From: Megascapheus bottae
Taxonomy: Eukaryota > Chordata > Mammalia > Rodentia > Geomyidae
Direction of reading: 5' to 3'
NCBI GenBank assembly: GCA_024803745.1
Contig: JANJXV010000014.1
Location: 4,689,001 to 4,753,000 of the forward strand
Length of the DNA stretch: 64,000 bases
This document shows, one piece after another, positions 21,386 to 33,225 of the stretch. The translations under genes were made by a program, and so were the position numbers. A model generated the notes under the pieces. That model had not been told where the DNA came from. It saw only the letters and a list, made by a program, of their open reading frames with translations, and did no database searches. Numbering within the stretch: position 1 is the first letter of the stretch; each line of letters opens with the position of its first letter.

Positions 21386-22013
21386 AAAATATGAAAGAAA
21401 ACAATGTTGAGGCAAGTCTTGTCAAATTCAGTCTGCTTTGTTTGTTCATTCATTTCAGATGAGATTTTTTGGGGTATCAGATACAATATTGCTTTCTTAT
21501 TCTCAGATTAACTATTGTTTTACTTGATTGAATCCACAAGGGAAAGATACAGTTAATTATTTCTAAACCATTTAATTTTTTTGCTCATGAATGTGACTCT
21601 TCATTAGCAGTTTCAGTGAATTATACTTCTAGCGAAAGAAAGTATGAAAAATCTTGACATAGCAACTATCTTCTACCTAAAAGTTATTAGTTAGAAAGGA
21701 ACAAGAATGTTCTTGATGGACAATAGATTTTTAAAAGCCCAGGTCTTAGAGAGAGAGGTCTTGAGTTGGGTAGATACCAGGTAGAGCCATTAACTAGCCT
21801 TCCCCATGAAGCTGGTAAGGAAGTTTAGTCCCAAAAGCTAGTGTGAAAGGCAATCATTACAATGGTGTCCAAAGAGTCATCTCTTCCAAGGACGGTGAGG
21901 GGGGAGGGGCTACTCCTAGAACATAGTGCATTTCCACATTGCAGCAGGAACTGTAAAATTGCTGAGTTTGTCATGGCAGTCACCAATAAAGAAACACAAA
22001 ATCTGTCTATCCA
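21386..22013. other. Unique stretch, nothing recognised
   Basis: No repeat or gene seen before the CTAT microsatellite. Confidence 0.45.
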
Positions 22014-22039
22014 GCTATCTATCTATCTATCTATCTATA
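22007..22039 (+). repeat. (CTAT)n microsatellite
   Basis: About seven CTAT units, preceded by imperfect CTGTCTATCCAG. Confidence 0.95.
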
Positions 22040-22136
22040 CATGCATATGTACATTTATTAACTGAACATTCTTGAGAGCTTAGTTTACATTGAATACATA
22101 TGTGTAGAGATTTGAGGCACTTAAAACCCACATTAT

Positions 22137-22328
22137 GGGCCAGGAGTTTGGCCTAGTGGAAGAGTGCTTGCCTAGCATACACGAAGGCCCAGGTTCGATT
22201 CTTTGGTACCACATACATAGAAAAAAGCCGGAAGTGGTACTGAGGCTCATGTGGTAAAGCTCTGGCCTTGAGAAAGTCCAAGGACAGTGCTCAGGCCCTG
22301 AGCTTAAGCCCAAGACTGGCAAAAAAAG
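22137..22328 (+). mobile_element. IDL-Geo dimeric SINE with 14-bp target duplication
   Basis: GGGCCAGGAGTTTGGCC head, TTCGATTCTTTGG B-box region, Geo monomer ending AAGACTGGCAAAAAAAG. The 14-bp flank AAAACCCACATTAT is present at 22123-22136 and at 22329-22342. A degraded third copy follows the next SINE. Confidence 0.95.
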
Positions 22329-22342
22329 AAAACCCACATTAT

Positions 22343-22562
22343 AAGCCGGGCGTGGGGCCTCACCCCATCATCCTAGCTACTCAGATCACGGTTCAAAGCC
22401 AGCCCCAGACACTAAAGTCCATGAGACTCTTATCTCCAATTAACTACCAGAAAAAAAAAATGGAAAGTGGCATTGTGGCTTAAGGGATAAGATGGTAGCC
22501 TTGAGCTAAAGAGCTCAGGGACAGTACCCAGGCCTAGAGTTCAAGCCCCATGGAGGAAAATA
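22343..22562 (+). mobile_element. B1-Geo SINE inserted at the same target
   Basis: Starts AAGCCGGGCGTGGGGCC and lacks the middle of the B1 head (deletion after AGCTACTCAG). Geo box intact, ending AAGCCCCATGG. The flank AACCCATATTAT (about 22569-22580) repeats the target of the preceding IDL-Geo copy, so two SINEs share one site. Confidence 0.9.
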
Positions 22563-22625
22563 AAAACCAACCCATATTATATAGACAAGAATGTTTGTTT
22601 TCCCCTTATGTAGTACACAGATGTC

Positions 22626-22652
22626 AACACACACACACACACACACACACAC
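22626..22652 (+). repeat. (CA)n microsatellite
   Basis: About 13 CA units. Confidence 0.96.
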
Positions 22653-22654
22653 AG

Positions 22655-23058
22655 CTATTTTAACTCTCTCCCACTGCCACAAAGCTAAGAAACCCTGAGT
22701 CATTGAGGAGACAAATAATTATGTTTAATGAGATTAAAGCATTATGAACTCATAGGAGAAATATTTGGGTCCCACTCAGACCCACATGGACCCAACTTTT
22801 CTCTCAATCTCATCAGGCTTATTCTCCCATGCTAACACAGTTGCTCAATGATCTTGCTATCTTGTTAGAAAATAAGATATACAAACAGCATGAGAGGGGA
22901 GCTATTAAATGAACACAAGAAATTAAAAAATGCAATCACTTGGCTCTTTTAACTACAGGTCAACACTACACCTTCAATCATTCCTGAGTTACAAGGCAAG
23001 ATTAAATTATATCCAGCATATTCTATGATGTAGACAAGGAAGCACAAAATTTGAGGGA
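22655..23058. other. Unique AT-rich stretch
   Basis: Nothing recognised. Confidence 0.45.
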
Positions 23059-23074
23059 AAAATGTGTAGTTTTT

Positions 23075-23530
23075 TCTCTTTTTCTCATATGTTTTTATTG
23101 TAATTAATAGAAGGGTTACATTATATTCACCAGACAGAAGGTGCATATTTTACATATATTGATTTCCTTTCTCATGTCTTGGTCCCCATTTCCCTCCCCC
23201 TACCCCACCCCTCATCTTGTTTCCCCCCTTCCCTATCGTATTTCAAATAACCAAATAAGCATATATCAAATATATCAGATAACAAGGTGAAATACTGTAA
23301 CTATATGAGATAACCAAGCAACAGCAAAATAGATGAGAGGTAACATAGTACATTAAGGACAACAATCACTCATTATATGGCTTTTGTTTCTATATCCTGG
23401 AGGTCCTTACATTTAGCATCATTCTATATGGCCTTAAGTATATGGCCTTAAGGTTTTGTTCTATTGTAAATCTCTGCTAGGAGAGCCCAAGGTTTTTACT
23501 GATTATGACAAATGAGGGAAAAGAGCCTAT
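23075..23530 (-). mobile_element. LINE-1 3' UTR insertion, 456 bp, with 16-bp target duplication
   Basis: The minus strand carries only L1 3' UTR, including the C/T-rich plus-strand box 23180-23235. It lies between AAAATGTGTAGTTTTT at 23059-23074 and the same 16 bases at 23531-23546, so both ends are exact. A 14-bp internal tandem duplication (ATATGGCCTTAAGT, 23426-23453) is present. Confidence 0.95.
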
Positions 23531-23546
23531 AAAATGTGTAGTTTTT

Positions 23547-24359
23547 AAGCTAATACTTCATTGCATCTTCCAATATCATTGCTTTAAAATGAGCTATTAT
23601 TTTTCAGACACTTGCCATTTACTATTCAATATTTATCAAAGTTCCATTCCTCTCTAGGCTGAGGGAAAGAAATGATAAATATCATAAATGCAGAACTGAG
23701 TGTGATAAAATACACTTTTCCCATCCCAAAAGAAATTACCCTATCAAATGAAATGGATTCTGTTCACCTATTCCAGGTGTCACCAAGGAAAGAGTCATGT
23801 GTTTCAAACAAGGCATAGGATTCTTCCTTCAGTATAAAACATTTTGGGTTGTGACATAATAGTTTATGTGCCAGTTTTGATTCTTCATTTCCATGGACTA
23901 TTTCCATGGAAGTGACTCTACTTTACATGGCATTACTAAGATTTCAAAGTAAGCTGTTTGCTGCTCCAAATACAGCCTGTTCAACCTGCTTACAAAGCTA
24001 CTGATGGGAAGAAGACAGGCTTCCAAGAATCAGGAAACGATTCCAGAGCAAGATTGCCTGACCTGTGATGGAGTTGTTTCATAATGGTGCCCACTTGCAT
24101 TCCATGTTGCTGAGGATCAGGAATTAGTGGCCTCAACAAATTACACACATCATGGGGATGAAATGATCCATTGAAGGTTCATTCATAAAAGAACATGAAA
24201 AAAAAACTTACAATGGAATTCCTGGAATACTATAATAACTTAGTAGCAACTGATATAAATTAGGGTAGGAAGCAGAGAGATGTTTCTAGAATATGTACAA
24301 ATGCTCATAGTAGCTATATGTGGGAAATACATATCCCCTGTCAGTATTTCCAAATTTCA
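23547..24359. other. Unique stretch, nothing recognised
   Basis: No recognised element. This starts a 7-kb zone without any Geo-tailed or SINE C element. Confidence 0.45.
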
Positions 24360-25290
24360 ACAAGCTATAAAAGAATGTAGTGAGAGTTAGAGATCTTCTA
24401 CCATCTGATTTCAAGATTTAGCATAAAGCTACAGTAATTAAGTCAATGTGGTATTCCACATAAGCACAAACACAGAAGAGTCAGAAATAGACCTACAATA
24501 CCCAGTCAATTGATTTTTAACAAAGATGTCTAGTTTATTCCATGGAAAAACATAGTCATTATAAATGGCACTGAAAAAAGAGCATCCATATGCAAAAATT
24601 AAGCGTTCTGCCACTATATATAAACATTAATCCAAAATGGCTCACAGATTTAAAGTTTCTAGAAAAGAGAAAAGGAGACCAATCCTAATTGCCTTGGATA
24701 GGCAAAGATTTCTTGGGATCTGTCCCAAGATGGGCTTATTAATCATAAAACAAAATGTCAGTAAACTGTTACTGAATTTAAAATTTGTGACCTTGGAAAA
24801 AGAAAAGAAAAGATTATACACATGGAAAATAAGCACATGAAGAGATGCACAATAGTGTTAATCATTCGGAAATGGCAAAATGAAAGCCTCAGAGTGGATT
24901 GAATGGAAAGATTGGCCATAGCCAGTATTGAAAATGTAGAGTACCAAAATTTCTTGTATACTGCTGACAGGCATCTAAACTGATACAGCAACACTGGGAA
25001 AGAATTTAGCAGTTAAACATAAACTCATCATACAATGTAAGTAAACTTACCTTATACATTTCCATGTATTCACCCGAGAAATAAAAACATATCTACATAC
25101 AAATCTACACACATGTTTATAACAGCTTTATTCAAAGCTGAGGACAAACTAAATATTTAACAACTGTATAAAATATGGCACTTTCATACAATAAGGGAAT
25201 ATTACTGACAAAAAATTAAGACATGAATGAAATTCAAGGCAATGAAGAGAAGTTCTAAGTGCATTATGCTGAATGAAAGACTTGATTCAA
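24360..25290 (+). pseudogene. Ancient L1 (L1M-type) ORF2 remnant
   Basis: Follows mammalian L1 ORF2 order with many breaks. AAGCTACAGTAATTAAGTCA and CAATTGATTTTTAACAAAG lie near 24428-24525. ATCCATATGCAAAAATTAAG follows near 24584. GAAGAGATGCACAATAGTG lies near 24839. ACATATCTACATACAAATC and ACAGCTTTATTCAAAGC lie near 25090-25135. The end CATTATGCTGAATGAAAGAC is near 25262. No frame remains open. Its divergence shows it predates the rodent-specific L1 copies. Confidence 0.78.
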
Positions 25291-27397
25291 TCTTTTCCTA
25301 CTGTGATTCATGTTCCTTATCTTGGCTGTTTTAATGCAGTTACAACTGCAGCACAATACTGAGGCATGCTATAGACTACAGACTTGTGCGTATTTTCAAT
25401 CTGGTTGGACTCATAATGCTTTTATTTTCTCCTTAACTAAATTACTTATCAATGGAAGTTAAGGACCTTCTTTTGAAAGTCAGCCAGAACTGTTTTCATC
25501 AACCAATGTTCGGCACTTAAAAGATAGTTCCTGGTGACTCTCAGCCAGTTCAAACAGTCTCTCCATGCTTTAAAAATGCCTTGAATGTCACATCCTATTG
25601 AGGAAGAAGACAGAACATGACTGATTTAGAAGAAAATAACTTCACAACTGAGATGAGAAAAGGTAGTTGGTACCAGATTGGAGCTTCACCCATAAGAACA
25701 GAAAGATCTACATAGGTGGTGTCTTATTTGACATGCAACTAAATCTTCAGTGAACTATTCGGTTCTTTTTCATGTTTTGTGGAATTAAATAAATTTCAAC
25801 AGTGCATCTAAATATTCCTCCAAAGTGGGAGTAGAAATAAAAAGAAAATTACCACTAGAAGCAACTATGTATTGGATATAAGGATAATATCATTTGCTTC
25901 TCTAAATTATATGGAGAATGTAGTGAGATATTTTAGCAAAGTGGCTTGGACAATTCAGAATAGAAAATTCAATATAAGGTAGAGTGCTAGAAGCTGTCAT
26001 TTCTCCAACAGGTTTTATGTCATTTTTCTATGTACTTAATATACTTAATAACACACAATGTTTAAGCAAAAGAGCAAGGGCAGACTGAGAAGGGTGTTCA
26101 TGCCAAAATGTTCAGTTTGAAGACTGAATGTTATTCCTTAGTTACAAGGGGACTGTTGCTATTACACAGGAAGTTTAAGGCTAACTCAAGCAACCTTATT
26201 CCAAGTTCTCAATAAAAAAACTTCCTAAAAAATTTAAAAAAACTTCCTGAGAAATTGTGGAGCATATCTATTTTTACCACATATTTACCAACACAAGTAA
26301 ACTGACCTGCTTTCTCTAAAATTTCTACAGCTCCAACTTGGACAAACTGAAGAATGACAAATTTTACCTCCTTTTGCCAATCTACTTTGCAGAATAGGAA
26401 AAACAGAAACACTTCGGACACAACCAGGTAAAAAACCCTTGCCCTGTCACTAAGCAGTTAGTGGAACAGCCTTATCCAAATGCTTCCAAGTGCCTATGTA
26501 CTGTAAAGGTAATGTCACCTAAGCAGGGAAATGCTTTAAAATTAAGTTCACCATGGTTCTGATTTATGGGACCGGCTCAGTTTGTGTACTTTTATTGGTC
26601 ACCTCTTGAGAACACTATTCCGAAGTATTATGACTCATATGTTCCCAGTTCTTTTTCTCACACCTATCCACAAACTCTTGAGTCAGTGTTAGAAGACTGT
26701 CTGAACAACAATATTTGAGAACAACTTTGTTTAGAAAATGGTTTTACTAAAATATGTTCTACAGTTGACACCTGAATGACTCAAACCCTTGCTCAGCCTA
26801 GCCCTTCACACTGTACAAGCTGAAAAGTTCAACAGCTCCTGGCTTGCACCTTGAGAACTTGCAGATGTGTGTTATCTCCTCCGGCTATTTGGTCAACTTC
26901 AAGTGCTTCTAATCTTTTTACAACCAGTTCTGTTGGCTGTTATCTGGGTTCCTTGTAGCGCCTTGTCTATTGAACAGCTTTAACAGGTCTCCACCCTCTT
27001 CGCTGGCAATCAGAAGGGCAATATAATTATTCAACAATGTGCTAGAGACTTCTTTGGGATAAGTTTTTTATTTGGACCTTTTCACACTTTGCCTTGGGCA
27101 TGTGAAAAACTACAACCGAAAGCTTTTTCTCACAGCGCATTCCCAAACCATTTCCTATGTGCCAAACAAGGGCTCATGAGTCTCCTCCTTGTACCACTCA
27201 ACTTCCCCATATTTGAAGGAAATGATTATTGTTTCCTTCATCATGAAAAGATGACCTCTACCCATTCATTTTAAGTTTGCAACTCAGCTTTCATCATTTT
27301 TTTTCTTATAATTTTACCACTCTTCCTAGCTATGTGGTCCTAGTGATTGAAATCACTAAGTCTATATTTGACCACAGGATAACATGAAAACTGGAAA
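25291..27397. other. Unique stretch, SINE-free
   Basis: 2.1 kb without a recognised mobile element, microsatellite or exon. It is AT-rich with short runs such as AATTTAAAAAA. Confidence 0.45.
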
Positions 27398-27525
27398 AAC
27401 CAATAGACTTGGAGTCAAGAGAAGAGAGTTTTCATCAAGCCTTGGTAACTAACTGCCTGTGTCATCTTGCCAAGGCAGTTGACTTCTGTGAACTTCAGAT
27501 ACCTTATCAGTAACACACCTAGAAA
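27398..27525 (+). mobile_element. MIR SINE remnant
   Basis: CAATAGACTTGGAGTCAAGA, ACTAACTGCCTGTGTCATCTTGCC and GTTGACTTCTGTGAACTTCAG then TACCTTATCAGTAA follow the MIR core and its 3' side in the plus orientation. Confidence 0.75.
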
Positions 27526-30500
27526 ACATATCTTCACCAATGTGAAGATACACCTTCACTTCTGAAATAACCATCCTTCCATCTCTAGGCTTCCCTGACA
27601 TTCCTGAACACATAACAAAGAACTGCTTTCACTTTATTTGAATGTTGAACTCTTAGGCTTTGCTTATATGCTTTCTTCCTGACTTCAATTAACTTAGACG
27701 CAGCATCATAAAGAATTTATATTCTTTAGGTATAGAGTCATAGCCTAACTGCAGTTAGGTCTACATTTTCTATGTTACTTAAAATATTATTTAAGTAAAC
27801 ATTCCCTAGGCTACAAAATCTCCTGTTATAATTCAAAAGTAAAATTGTCTTTATCTTTGCCAACTTACAAAGTTACCTAGAATACTATTTTTTAACAAGT
27901 GGAAGGAGGCAGACAGATATGTTATGTTTATTCCTCATTCTGTATAAAAAATAAATTAGGATGACAATGATCTGATGTACTATGCTCATAAAAAGACAAA
28001 AAACTAAATTCTAAAGAGAATCAGAGTAATCACTCGGTCATTTTTAAGGCTTGTCAAGCTCTTTTCTTCTTGGAGCCCAAGGCACTCTCCCTGGGTGCCA
28101 TTTGGGGCAGAGTATTCCCCACAGAAATAGAGTTCAGGGTTTCTAGAAAACTCCTCTAGGATCTGGACAGGAGTCTTAAGATAGGAGTTGCTTACAACTT
28201 GGGTCCAAATCCTTGCATTATCAGATACCTACAGCCAGGGTGAGGGCCAGTACCACTGTGCAGAAAGAGGCCCAGAAAATGTTACTGACCACAAGCCACA
28301 CCCAGCCCTGCACTAACAGACTTGTCCCCAAGTCCTGCAGTTATGTTAGCGGTAAGAGAAAGGAGTTAACATCTTAACTATGAAGATGAACAAAAGTTAC
28401 AACAGAGAAGAGGGTAAGCATGGCTTTGGGTATTTTTCCTTTAAGTGTAAGTATATATCATAGGCTAAGCCCTAAACACTGAGGGATGATGGTCTTGTTT
28501 CTTCTTTCCAGCTTTACTTTCAAGCTCCCACTCTCACTGGGCCATCTTGTAGCTCTTGTGTGGTCATTCTACATTCGGCCTTATTTTGCTACAGTCCACC
28601 TGCACGGCAAAAGTACTCTTCCTCCAAATTCCAGTCTGACTGAGATGGCCATGTAGAGAGTGATCCACTCCCTTCTAATTGCCCCAGGGATACAGTCAAA
28701 GCTTTCATCAGCTGCTGAATCTCCACCATTACCCTGAATTATCAGTATCTGTCTTGTTTACCTTACTCTACACTCTGCTACCTCCTTGGACTGTAAACTT
28801 CAATAGTACGTAACTGTTCACAGGTCTCAAAACAAAAGTGATTACATTTTGTTGACAAGTCTCCACTGCTGTGCTTCCAAGAGAGGCATCAAATAGTGAA
28901 TATTGGTTACACAACAGATAAAGGTGCATAAAAACCTGAAAAGGGAGCAGCGAAGTACCCAGAGATTATGCCTACTACCAATCCATACTAAAGGATATTG
29001 AATGGTCTTGCCACACACTATGGGCTCAAAGGAGGGGGCCCAGTGAAACGATGAGGCTCAGTCTCTGAGAAAGAAGTGGCCAGCTGGAAATGCCTGTAAG
29101 AGGTAAAGATTAAAGTCAGTGCTATGGCTGGGATGACTCTGCAGGACCAGGAAAAGAGGAAAGATACCTTTCACCTCTCCAAATTCTGAGGTTCCTCCTT
29201 TTGGCAGTATCTAATTGGAAACTATCCAAGAAACTGGAGAAAAAGGAATTAGCAGGGTAGGTTGAGAGACCATCGAAAGGTAACTAACCTCAAATGAGCC
29301 CCCCTTAGCGCATCTTTAAAGTATCCAATATCATCTCTGTACTTGAAGCAAGCATGTCATAAAAGAGCAGCTTTAGCCTGTCAGCTCAACTACACGGTTA
29401 AACTTGAGAATGCTTTTGAAATCCACCTAACGTGTTTCTCTCACATGCAGTGTGGACTATATTCTTCCTATTTATTGATGTTGCTCAGGTCTAAAACTAG
29501 GCTCTGTAATGATATTCTACTTCTTTCTAGTCCAAGAATACATCCGGTGCTCATCAGAGCCTCCCTGGAAGGTAGTTAACACAAGAGGTCACTTTGAACT
29601 TGTCCAGTCATGAGGGAGGACACGCTCTTGTGTTACTTCAGTGTCCGAGTCTTGGGGTGCTATCCAAGTGGATTACTGCAGTGGAGGTAAGATGAGTCAG
29701 TGTTTCCCTTTGATTAATAGCCCCCAAATTTAAAAACATGAAAGAACTTTTCAAATTAGTAGTAATCATGACTCAATTGTATTTTATTTTCATTCTCCTA
29801 TTATTTGTGGTTTGACTGTGTTTTCACTAGCTGAGGCCCTAGAAATATTCAGAGATGCTACTAGTTGCTGGAAATGTGAAGAGAGTTTTTCAGCTAAGAT
29901 GAACCATAGAACATGTCAGCACTAGAAACTTATGTCAACCGAAACTAGCACTCCTGGCATGGCAGGAAAAATGAAGTTTCAGCTCATGACAATCAAACAC
30001 GGTAAAGACTTCACCTATAGACCTGCCAAGTAGAGCCCTGGGGTGATCCTCAAAGCTAGAGGGACAGAACCCCAGTAATTATACCATATAGGTAAGTATT
30101 GTACACTTTAAAGAACTGAAGTATATTAAAAGAAAGTTAGATATGTTTTACATAGAAGCATACCCATTAGAATTCATAAAAGTATCCATATATAGTTTAA
30201 GCTTTAAGCCAGAAATCAAAGTGAGAGTTTAAATATAAGAAATCCATTATTGTAAACATTTATTTTTACAACCCATTGTAAATCCTGTAGCAATTCCATA
30301 TATGAGAACTATCTAGGGTCTTTTTGTTGGGAGAAAGAGGAAAGCTAAAATGTATAGAAATACATGTTTACTTTTATACCTTAATTTTTTTTTAAATTAG
30401 AGACAAATCCAGGAGAAATAAATCCCTGGTAACACCTTTTCCATCCATTTGTATCTATATCTACACATATACTATATAAATATATTTATATATGCCCATA

Positions 30501-30729
30501 TTTATATGGATATATATATATATGGCCTGTATTGGCACTTGAACTTATGGCATCAAGCTTGCTCGGCTTGCTTTCATGGGTTGGTCAAGGTATCCAGTCC
30601 AGCATTTTGCTGGCTAATTGGAGATGGAGTTTTGTATTTTTCTGAATGGGCTAGCTTCAAATTACATTTTTCTAGATCTCAACTTCCTAAGCAAGTAGAA
30701 TTATAGTTATAAGCCTTCATCACCTAGCT
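27526..30729. other. Unique stretch, SINE-free, no gene recognised
   Basis: 3.2 kb without a confidently recognised repeat. A faint L2-like 3' texture is possible near 28560-28810 (TATCTGTCTTGTTTACC, GGACTGTAAACTTC). Short AT-rich TATATA patches occur at about 30450-30525. No domain-bearing frame. Confidence 0.4.
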
Positions 30730-30744
30730 AAGCATTAAATTCTT

Positions 30745-30989
30745 TTTTTATTAAATAATTTTTATTGTGATTAATAGAAGGGTTACATAGAAGGGTTTGT
30801 GCATAAGTTTACAAACATTGATACCCTTTCTCATGATATGGTCCCCATTTCCCTCCTACCCTCCCCCCTCTTATCTTGATTTCCCCCTTCCATATCCAAT
30901 TTCAAAAGGTGAAAAATTGTAATAATATGAGATAATCAAGGGATTGCAAAAGAGATGAGCGATAACATAGTACATTAAAGACAAGGGTC
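30745..30989 (-). mobile_element. LINE-1 3' end, 245 bp, with 15-bp target duplication
   Basis: Minus-strand L1 3' UTR end: TTTTTATTGTGATTAATAG complement, then the C/T-rich box 30838-30895. Flanks AAGCATTAAATTCTT (30730-30744) and AAGCATTAGATTCTT (30990-31004) are the target duplication. Confidence 0.93.
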
Positions 30990-31137
30990 AAGCATTAGAT
31001 TCTTAAAGTCCTTTACTAAGAGATATAAAGTTGAGAATCAATCAAAAGTTACCACTTTTCTTTTCATTTTCCTACAACTTAAATATTTTCTTCTTGAGTT
31101 CCTGGGTTCTTTTCCTTATTATTCTCTCCCAAGTTGG

Positions 31138-31408
31138 TTCTTCCTCCTCCTCCTCATCTTCCTCCTCCTTCTCCCTCTCTCTTTGAGCTCTGGGCCTGGG
31201 TGCTGTCCTGAGCTCTTTCTTTTGCTAGAGGCTAACTAGTGCTCTACCACTTTGAGCTACAGCTCCACTTCCAATTTTCTGGTGGTTAATTGGAGATTAG
31301 AGTCCCACAGACTCCAATCCTGCCTGGGTTAGCTTTGCCTTGTGAGCAATTCTCAGACCTCAGCCTCATGAGTAGCTAGGATTAGGCATAAGCTACCAGT
31401 GGCCTGGC
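31138..31408 (-). mobile_element. B1-Geo SINE with (TCC)n-type tail
   Basis: On the plus strand the tail complement (CCTCCTCCTCCTCATC, 31140-31182) comes first, then the Geo complement GAGCTCTGGGCCTGGGTGC, the GGTTAATTGGAGATTAGAG linker, and the B1 head complement CCTCATGAGTAGCTAGGATT, ending ACCAGTGGCCTGGC. Confidence 0.88.
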
Positions 31409-31506
31409 TTTCTTCTTCTTCTTCTTCTTCTTCTTCTTCTTCTTCTTCTTCTTCTTCTTCTTCTTCTTCTTCTTCTTCTTCTTCTTCTTCTTCTTCTTCT
31501 TCTTCT

Positions 31507-31541
<35 letters not shown>

Positions 31542-31546
31542 TTCTT
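31409..31546 (+). repeat. (CTT)n microsatellite, about 46 units
   Basis: 138 bp of nearly pure CTT with a single interruption (CCTCTT near 31530). It is the expanded A-rich tail (AAG on the minus strand) of the SINE at 31547-31729. A lysine-rich open frame across it is an artefact. Confidence 0.98.
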
Positions 31547-31729
31547 GCCAGTCCTGGGCTTAAGCTCAGGGCCTGAGCACTGTCCTTGGATTTTTCTCAA
31601 GGCTAGAACTCTACCACTTGAGCCTCAGCACCACTTCTGGCTTTTGCTAAGTATGTGGTACCGAGGAATTGAACCCAGGTCTTCGTGCATGCTAGGCAAG
31701 CACTCTACCACTAGGCCAAACTCTCGGCC
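31547..31729 (-). mobile_element. IDL-Geo dimeric SINE with hugely expanded tail
   Basis: GCCAGTCCTGGGCTTAAGC starts the Geo complement and AGGCCAAACTCTCGGCC ends the ID head complement. CCTGGCTTTCTTCT on both sides (31403-31416 and 31728-31741) is the target duplication. The element therefore landed beside the head of the B1-Geo copy at 31138. Confidence 0.92.
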
Positions 31730-31740
31730 TGGCTTTCTTC

Positions 31741-31771
31741 TCTCTCGCTCTCTCTCTCTCTCGCTCTCTCT
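31741..31771 (+). repeat. (TC)n microsatellite
   Basis: TCTCTCGCTCTCTCTCTC type, with two G interruptions. Confidence 0.9.
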
Positions 31772-32182
31772 TAAAACAGGGTAAATGTTTTTCAAGATGA
31801 CTTTCCAGTATTTACTTTATGAAAAAATTTAAGTTTTTTTCCTCTAAATTTTTAATGAAAGCCAAATGCTAGAAATCGTAATTAAAATGTTTACCTTCAA
31901 GTGGATTACTAGATCATCAGTGTAGTCAAGCCTGGCAGCTTTTGATTCATTAGAATGAGCCCCACAGGCTGATCTTTTTTCCCTAGAATGCCAGTGTCCA
32001 GAAAATAAATCCACTCCACATGCCACCCTTGTTTCAGATCAGATCAAATGAGACAACCAAATGCCCCCCAGCACAGCAAAATTATGACTGTGCCACAAAA
32101 AAAAGAAGTTTTTGTCAATGACAAAATGTGAAGGATGCTGCTGTAATGCAGATTTTAATTATGGCTTTTATCACACTTCTTT
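31772..32182. other. Unique stretch, nothing recognised
   Basis: No element or exon seen. Confidence 0.45.
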
Positions 32183-32610
32183 TTTTTAAATTTTATTACT
32201 GGGGTGATGTACAGATGGGGTTACAGTTACATTCATCAGGTAGTGGGTACATTACTTCTTGAACATTATTACCCCTTCCTATGTTTTTCTCCCACTTTCT
32301 CTCCCACTGCCCACTCCCAATCATCTTGTTCTTCCCTTACCTTCCTTTTTACAAGTGACCAAATAAACATATATACAATACACCAGAGTCAGATACAGTA
32401 CCAGAGTCAGATACAATAACAACATGAGATAAATCTTAAGGGGAAAAGAAATAGCTTCAGATAGTACATTAAGAACAACAATCACAAAGATAAACCTCTT
32501 GTTTCCATATCCTGGAGTTCATTTCGCTTAGCCTCATCCTATATGGACATATTATCACAATGTTCTTAAGTCAGGGGAGCATCACTCAGTACCATTCAGG
32601 TGACTGTCAA
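32183..32610 (-). mobile_element. LINE-1 3' UTR, diverged 3'-end lineage
   Basis: Minus-strand L1 3' UTR with the ending complement GGGGTGATGTACAGATGGGG and the shared body (CCTGGAGTTCATTTCGCTTA, CTATATGGACATATT). An 18-bp tandem duplication (CCAGAGTCAGATACAGTA, 32383-32418) is internal. The far 3' end differs from the GTGATTAATAGAAGGGTTAC type at 23090 and 30760. Confidence 0.85.
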
Positions 32611-32855
32611 CACTCTTGATTCAATCAAGAGCATCACAAAGACATTTCACGAAATAAAAAAAAGAAGAAGAAAAAAAAATTACAAGAGAAAAGAGAACAC
32701 TTTCCTATCTCATTTTCCTACAGTCTCCTCAAAGCAATTGTTTCATACTGTCCTGAATGAATAAGCCGTCTCTAGTCTGAAAATGTATCACTTTTTGAAA
32801 GTTAACATATCGTCTGGTGTTACAAATGTCTCCCAAAATATCTCTGAAACATGAA

Positions 32856-32858
<3 letters not shown>

Positions 32859-32903
<45 letters not shown>
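32859..32903 (+). repeat. (CA)n microsatellite
   Basis: About 22 CA units, with imperfect CA-rich sequence continuing to about 32925. Confidence 0.98.
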
Positions 32904-32909
<6 letters not shown>

Positions 32910-33079
32910 CACACACTCACACACCCATGTAGTCATGTAGAACAATGCTTTCTAAACCAAGTAAGAGGATTGCTAGTGGTGGCAATCCCATATTCAAATG
33001 AGATCTCTGATGGAGAAATAAAACATTCCACATTTCCCAAAATGTGCAACATGTTTAGAAATTATCATGCGGAATGCAT

Positions 33080-33225
33080 ACCAATTATTTGAGGAGCTTT
33101 AAGAAACATGGGTGCCTTTAATTCTCACCCAGAGGCCTGGGAGCAAGCTGGGCACCAGTATCTCTGGAAAACATGCACTTACACTGCCTTCAGGTAATTC
33201 CAATGGAAAGTCAGGATAAGGTCTT
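33080..33225 (+). mobile_element. MER5A-like hAT DNA transposon remnant
   Basis: ATTTGAGGAGCTTTAAGAAACATGGGTGCC, TTCTCACCCAGAGGC and CCTTCAGGTAATTCCAATGG follow the MER5A/MER20-type consensus order (short nonautonomous Charlie-related elements). No coding capacity. Confidence 0.55.

Noticed and set aside
31382..31600. Lysine-rich frame (minus strand)
   Set aside because: Pure product of the CTT microsatellite plus SINE flanks.
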